Program-made: the position numbers and the translations under genes
Shown here: positions 6,424 to 7,016 of the stretch, piece by piece
Position numbering within the stretch: position 1 is the stretch's first letter
Layout: each line of letters starts with the position of its first letter
Source of the DNA: an uncultured Propionibacteriaceae bacterium
Lineage (GTDB): Bacteria > Actinomycetota > Actinomycetes > Propionibacteriales > Propionibacteriaceae
Assembly: GCA_945875065.1 (NCBI GenBank)
Contig: CAMCJC010000131.1
Location: 1 to 7,016 of the forward strand
DNA: 7,016 nt
Direction: 5' to 3'
Notes under the pieces: model-generated
Database searches by the model: none
What the model saw: only the letters and a program-made list of their open reading frames with translations
Told to the model about the DNA's origin: nothing

Positions 6424-6442
6424 TCACGTGACAGCAAGACTA
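6424..6442 (-). promoter_or_regulatory. Candidate promoter and start-site palindrome of the CoA-transferase gene
   Basis: On the minus strand TAGTCT (6442-6437) fits a TANNNT -10 element, giving a start near 6430 and a leader of about 23 bases. An 8-bp palindrome TCACGTGA (6424-6431) coincides with that predicted start and could be an operator. No convincing -35 is seen, so the assignment is tentative. Confidence 0.3.
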
Positions 6443-6445
6443 GTG

Positions 6446-6474
6446 CCCCAACCAGGTGCGGAGCACACTTGGGG
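6446..6474. promoter_or_regulatory. Nested inverted repeat upstream of the candidate promoter
   Basis: CCCCAA (6446-6451) pairs with TTGGGG (6469-6474), and inside it GTGC (6456-6459) pairs with GCAC (6463-6466) around GGA. It lies where a -35 region or activator site would be if transcription starts near 6430. It may be a protein site or part of a longer leader; neither is shown. Confidence 0.25.
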
Positions 6475-6499
6475 GCGAGATTGGTGCCGCTCAGGCGGA

Positions 6500-6549
6500 G
6501 CGCCCGGGGCGGAGACTGGGTGGTGGTGAGTTTCTCACGCCCCGGGCGC
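6500..6549 (-). terminator. Very strong hairpin upstream of the CoA-transferase gene (terminator or leader structure)
   Basis: GCGCCCGGGGCG (6500-6511) and CGCCCCGGGCGC (6538-6549) form a perfect 12-bp GC-only stem. GAGA (6512-6515) and TCTC (6533-6536) extend it by 4 pairs past a bulged A, leaving a 17-base loop. It starts 78 bases after the stop of the right-hand gene and ends 93 bases before the CoA-transferase start. No T-run follows on the minus strand. It could end the right-hand transcript, or be a 5' leader element if the CoA-transferase mRNA starts further upstream. Confidence 0.45.
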
Positions 6550-6583
6550 CGGGGTGGGCAATAGACGTCTTGTTGCCGTTCTG

Positions 6584-6589
6584 ATAGTA
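6584..6589 (-). promoter_or_regulatory. Possible distal -10 element (TACTAT)
   Basis: TACTAT on the minus strand resembles a -10 box and would start a transcript near 6577, placing the 6500-6549 hairpin in a leader of about 170 bases. No matching -35 is visible. Confidence 0.2.
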
Positions 6590-6611
6590 CCCCGCCGGGT
6601 GACGAGCGGGG
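6590..6611 (-). terminator. Short GC-rich hairpin after the right-hand gene
   Basis: CCCCGC (6590-6595) and GCGGGG (6606-6611) give a 6-bp stem with a 10-base loop, 16 bases beyond the stop at 6628. Its place fits a terminator for that gene, but it is short and has no T-run; the hairpin at 6500-6549 is a stronger candidate. Confidence 0.3.
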
Positions 6612-6627
6612 CCCGTTTCGCGAAAGA

Positions 6628-7016
6628 TCAGCCGTGGGTGATCTCGCGTCCGGCGACGGGGGAGGACAGGGTCAGCAGCACCGTCCCGAACCGCGCCACG
6701 GCGGGACACATCTCCGGCGCGCCCGGCACGGTGCCTTGGAGGATCGTGACGCGGATCATCGCCTGGTCCTCCTCGACCTTGGCATCGATCCCGACGCACT
6801 TGGGATCGCCGGCGGTGTAGTGCACCCGAATCTGGTTCTCGCTTACGACCTCCGCGCTGGACCAATCAATCGGGCGCGGGTCCTTCAGATCGGAGCGCGG
6901 AATGTCGTCCGGCGATGGCGCGGTGACGGAGGTCGACGGTGCGGGTGCCGCCGTCGACCCGTCGCCGGCGGCACCGCAGCCCGGTACATCCCGGAACTGT
7001 CTGCCGCAGGCCTCTT
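6628..7016 (-). CDS. C-terminal part of a probable exported protein (5' end outside window)
   Basis: The frame is open from the right edge to the TGA at 6628-6630 and gives 128 visible residues with no ATG, GTG or TTG before the GTG at 6825, so the true start lies outside. It begins EACGRQFRDVPGCGAAGDG and passes through a low-complexity Ala/Pro/Ser/Thr stretch to about residue 32, like the linkers after the membrane anchor in actinobacterial exported proteins. A compact beta-type domain follows. It has two cysteines, in DPKCVGID and PEMCPAVA, that could form a disulfide, alternating hydrophobic strands (AMIRVTILQG, TVLLTLSSP), and ends AGREITHG. That pattern resembles the C-terminal domains of many actinobacterial lipoproteins of unknown function, but I cannot name a family. 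Beginning at the GTG at 6825 would cut into this domain. Confidence 0.65.
   Translation of the reverse strand, partial: EACGRQFRDVPGCGAAGDGSTAAPAPSTSVTAPSPDDIPRSDLKDPRPIDWSSAEVVSENQIRVHYTAGDPKCVGIDAKVEEDQAMIRVTILQGTVPGAPEMCPAVARFGTVLLTLSSPVAGREITHG

Noticed and set aside
6407..6627. A known riboswitch or ncRNA upstream of the CoA-transferase
   Set aside because: Hairpins are present, but I recognise no conserved core of a known riboswitch class.
6491..6865. A 124-codon minus-strand frame across the intergenic region
   Set aside because: It runs through the strong hairpin, is Arg/Gly/Pro-rich and out of frame with the more protein-like partial gene ending at 6628.
1..7016. CRISPR array, insertion sequence, tRNA/rRNA or phage genes
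   Set aside because: No regularly spaced repeats, transposase or integrase motifs, terminal repeats or tRNA-like cloverleaf seen on either strand.

Overview
The window is GC-rich, gene-dense bacterial chromosome with G or C at most third codon positions and several GTG starts. One promoter appears to sit directly against its start codon, as for a leaderless mRNA. This points to an actinobacterium. A CoA-transferase of the kind used in propionibacterial and corynebacterial acid metabolism, an exported protein with a low-complexity Ala/Pro/Ser/Thr stretch and a 2H-type phosphoesterase are compatible with the Propionibacteriaceae or a relative. That placement is an inference; no rRNA or other taxonomic marker is present.

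Left part (1-2433, plus strand): the end of a methionine-type ABC importer operon. It holds metN (ATPase, 5' end outside the window), metI (permease, overlapping metN by 4 bases) and metQ (substrate-binding lipoprotein). A perfect 7-bp hairpin lies between metI and metQ, just before the metQ ribosome binding site.

Middle (2434-4211, minus strand): an M20D-family metallo-amidohydrolase followed 5 bases later by a four-helix membrane protein of unknown function. This pair converges on metQ, and the two stop codons abut in one TGATCA palindrome. The likely metQ terminator therefore lies inside the 3' coding end of the membrane protein gene. An amino-acid importer beside an N-acyl-amino-acid deacylase suggests a joint role in salvaging amino acids or acylated derivatives, but the operons are separate and this is only a hypothesis.

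Positions 4212-4299 form a divergent control region with an imperfect 19-bp dyad overlapping the promoter of the next gene. That gene (4300-4845, plus) encodes a 2H phosphoesterase / 2'-5' RNA ligase-like protein with an altered first catalytic motif. A strong, probably bidirectional terminator (4850-4885) separates it from the converging CoA-transferase gene (4892-6406, minus), which has a near-perfect Shine-Dalgarno and all the expected active-site motifs.

Right end (6407-7016): about 220 non-coding bases with a very strong 12-bp dyad, a second hairpin and a candidate promoter lie upstream of the CoA-transferase gene. Beyond them is the 3' end of a minus-strand gene for a probable exported protein that runs off the window.

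Overall this is ordinary metabolic chromosome. I see no mobile element, CRISPR array, tRNA or rRNA, and no clearly new system. The points most worth a second look are the intergenic RNA structures, the HLN motif of the phosphoesterase and the uncharacterised membrane protein paired with the deacylase.
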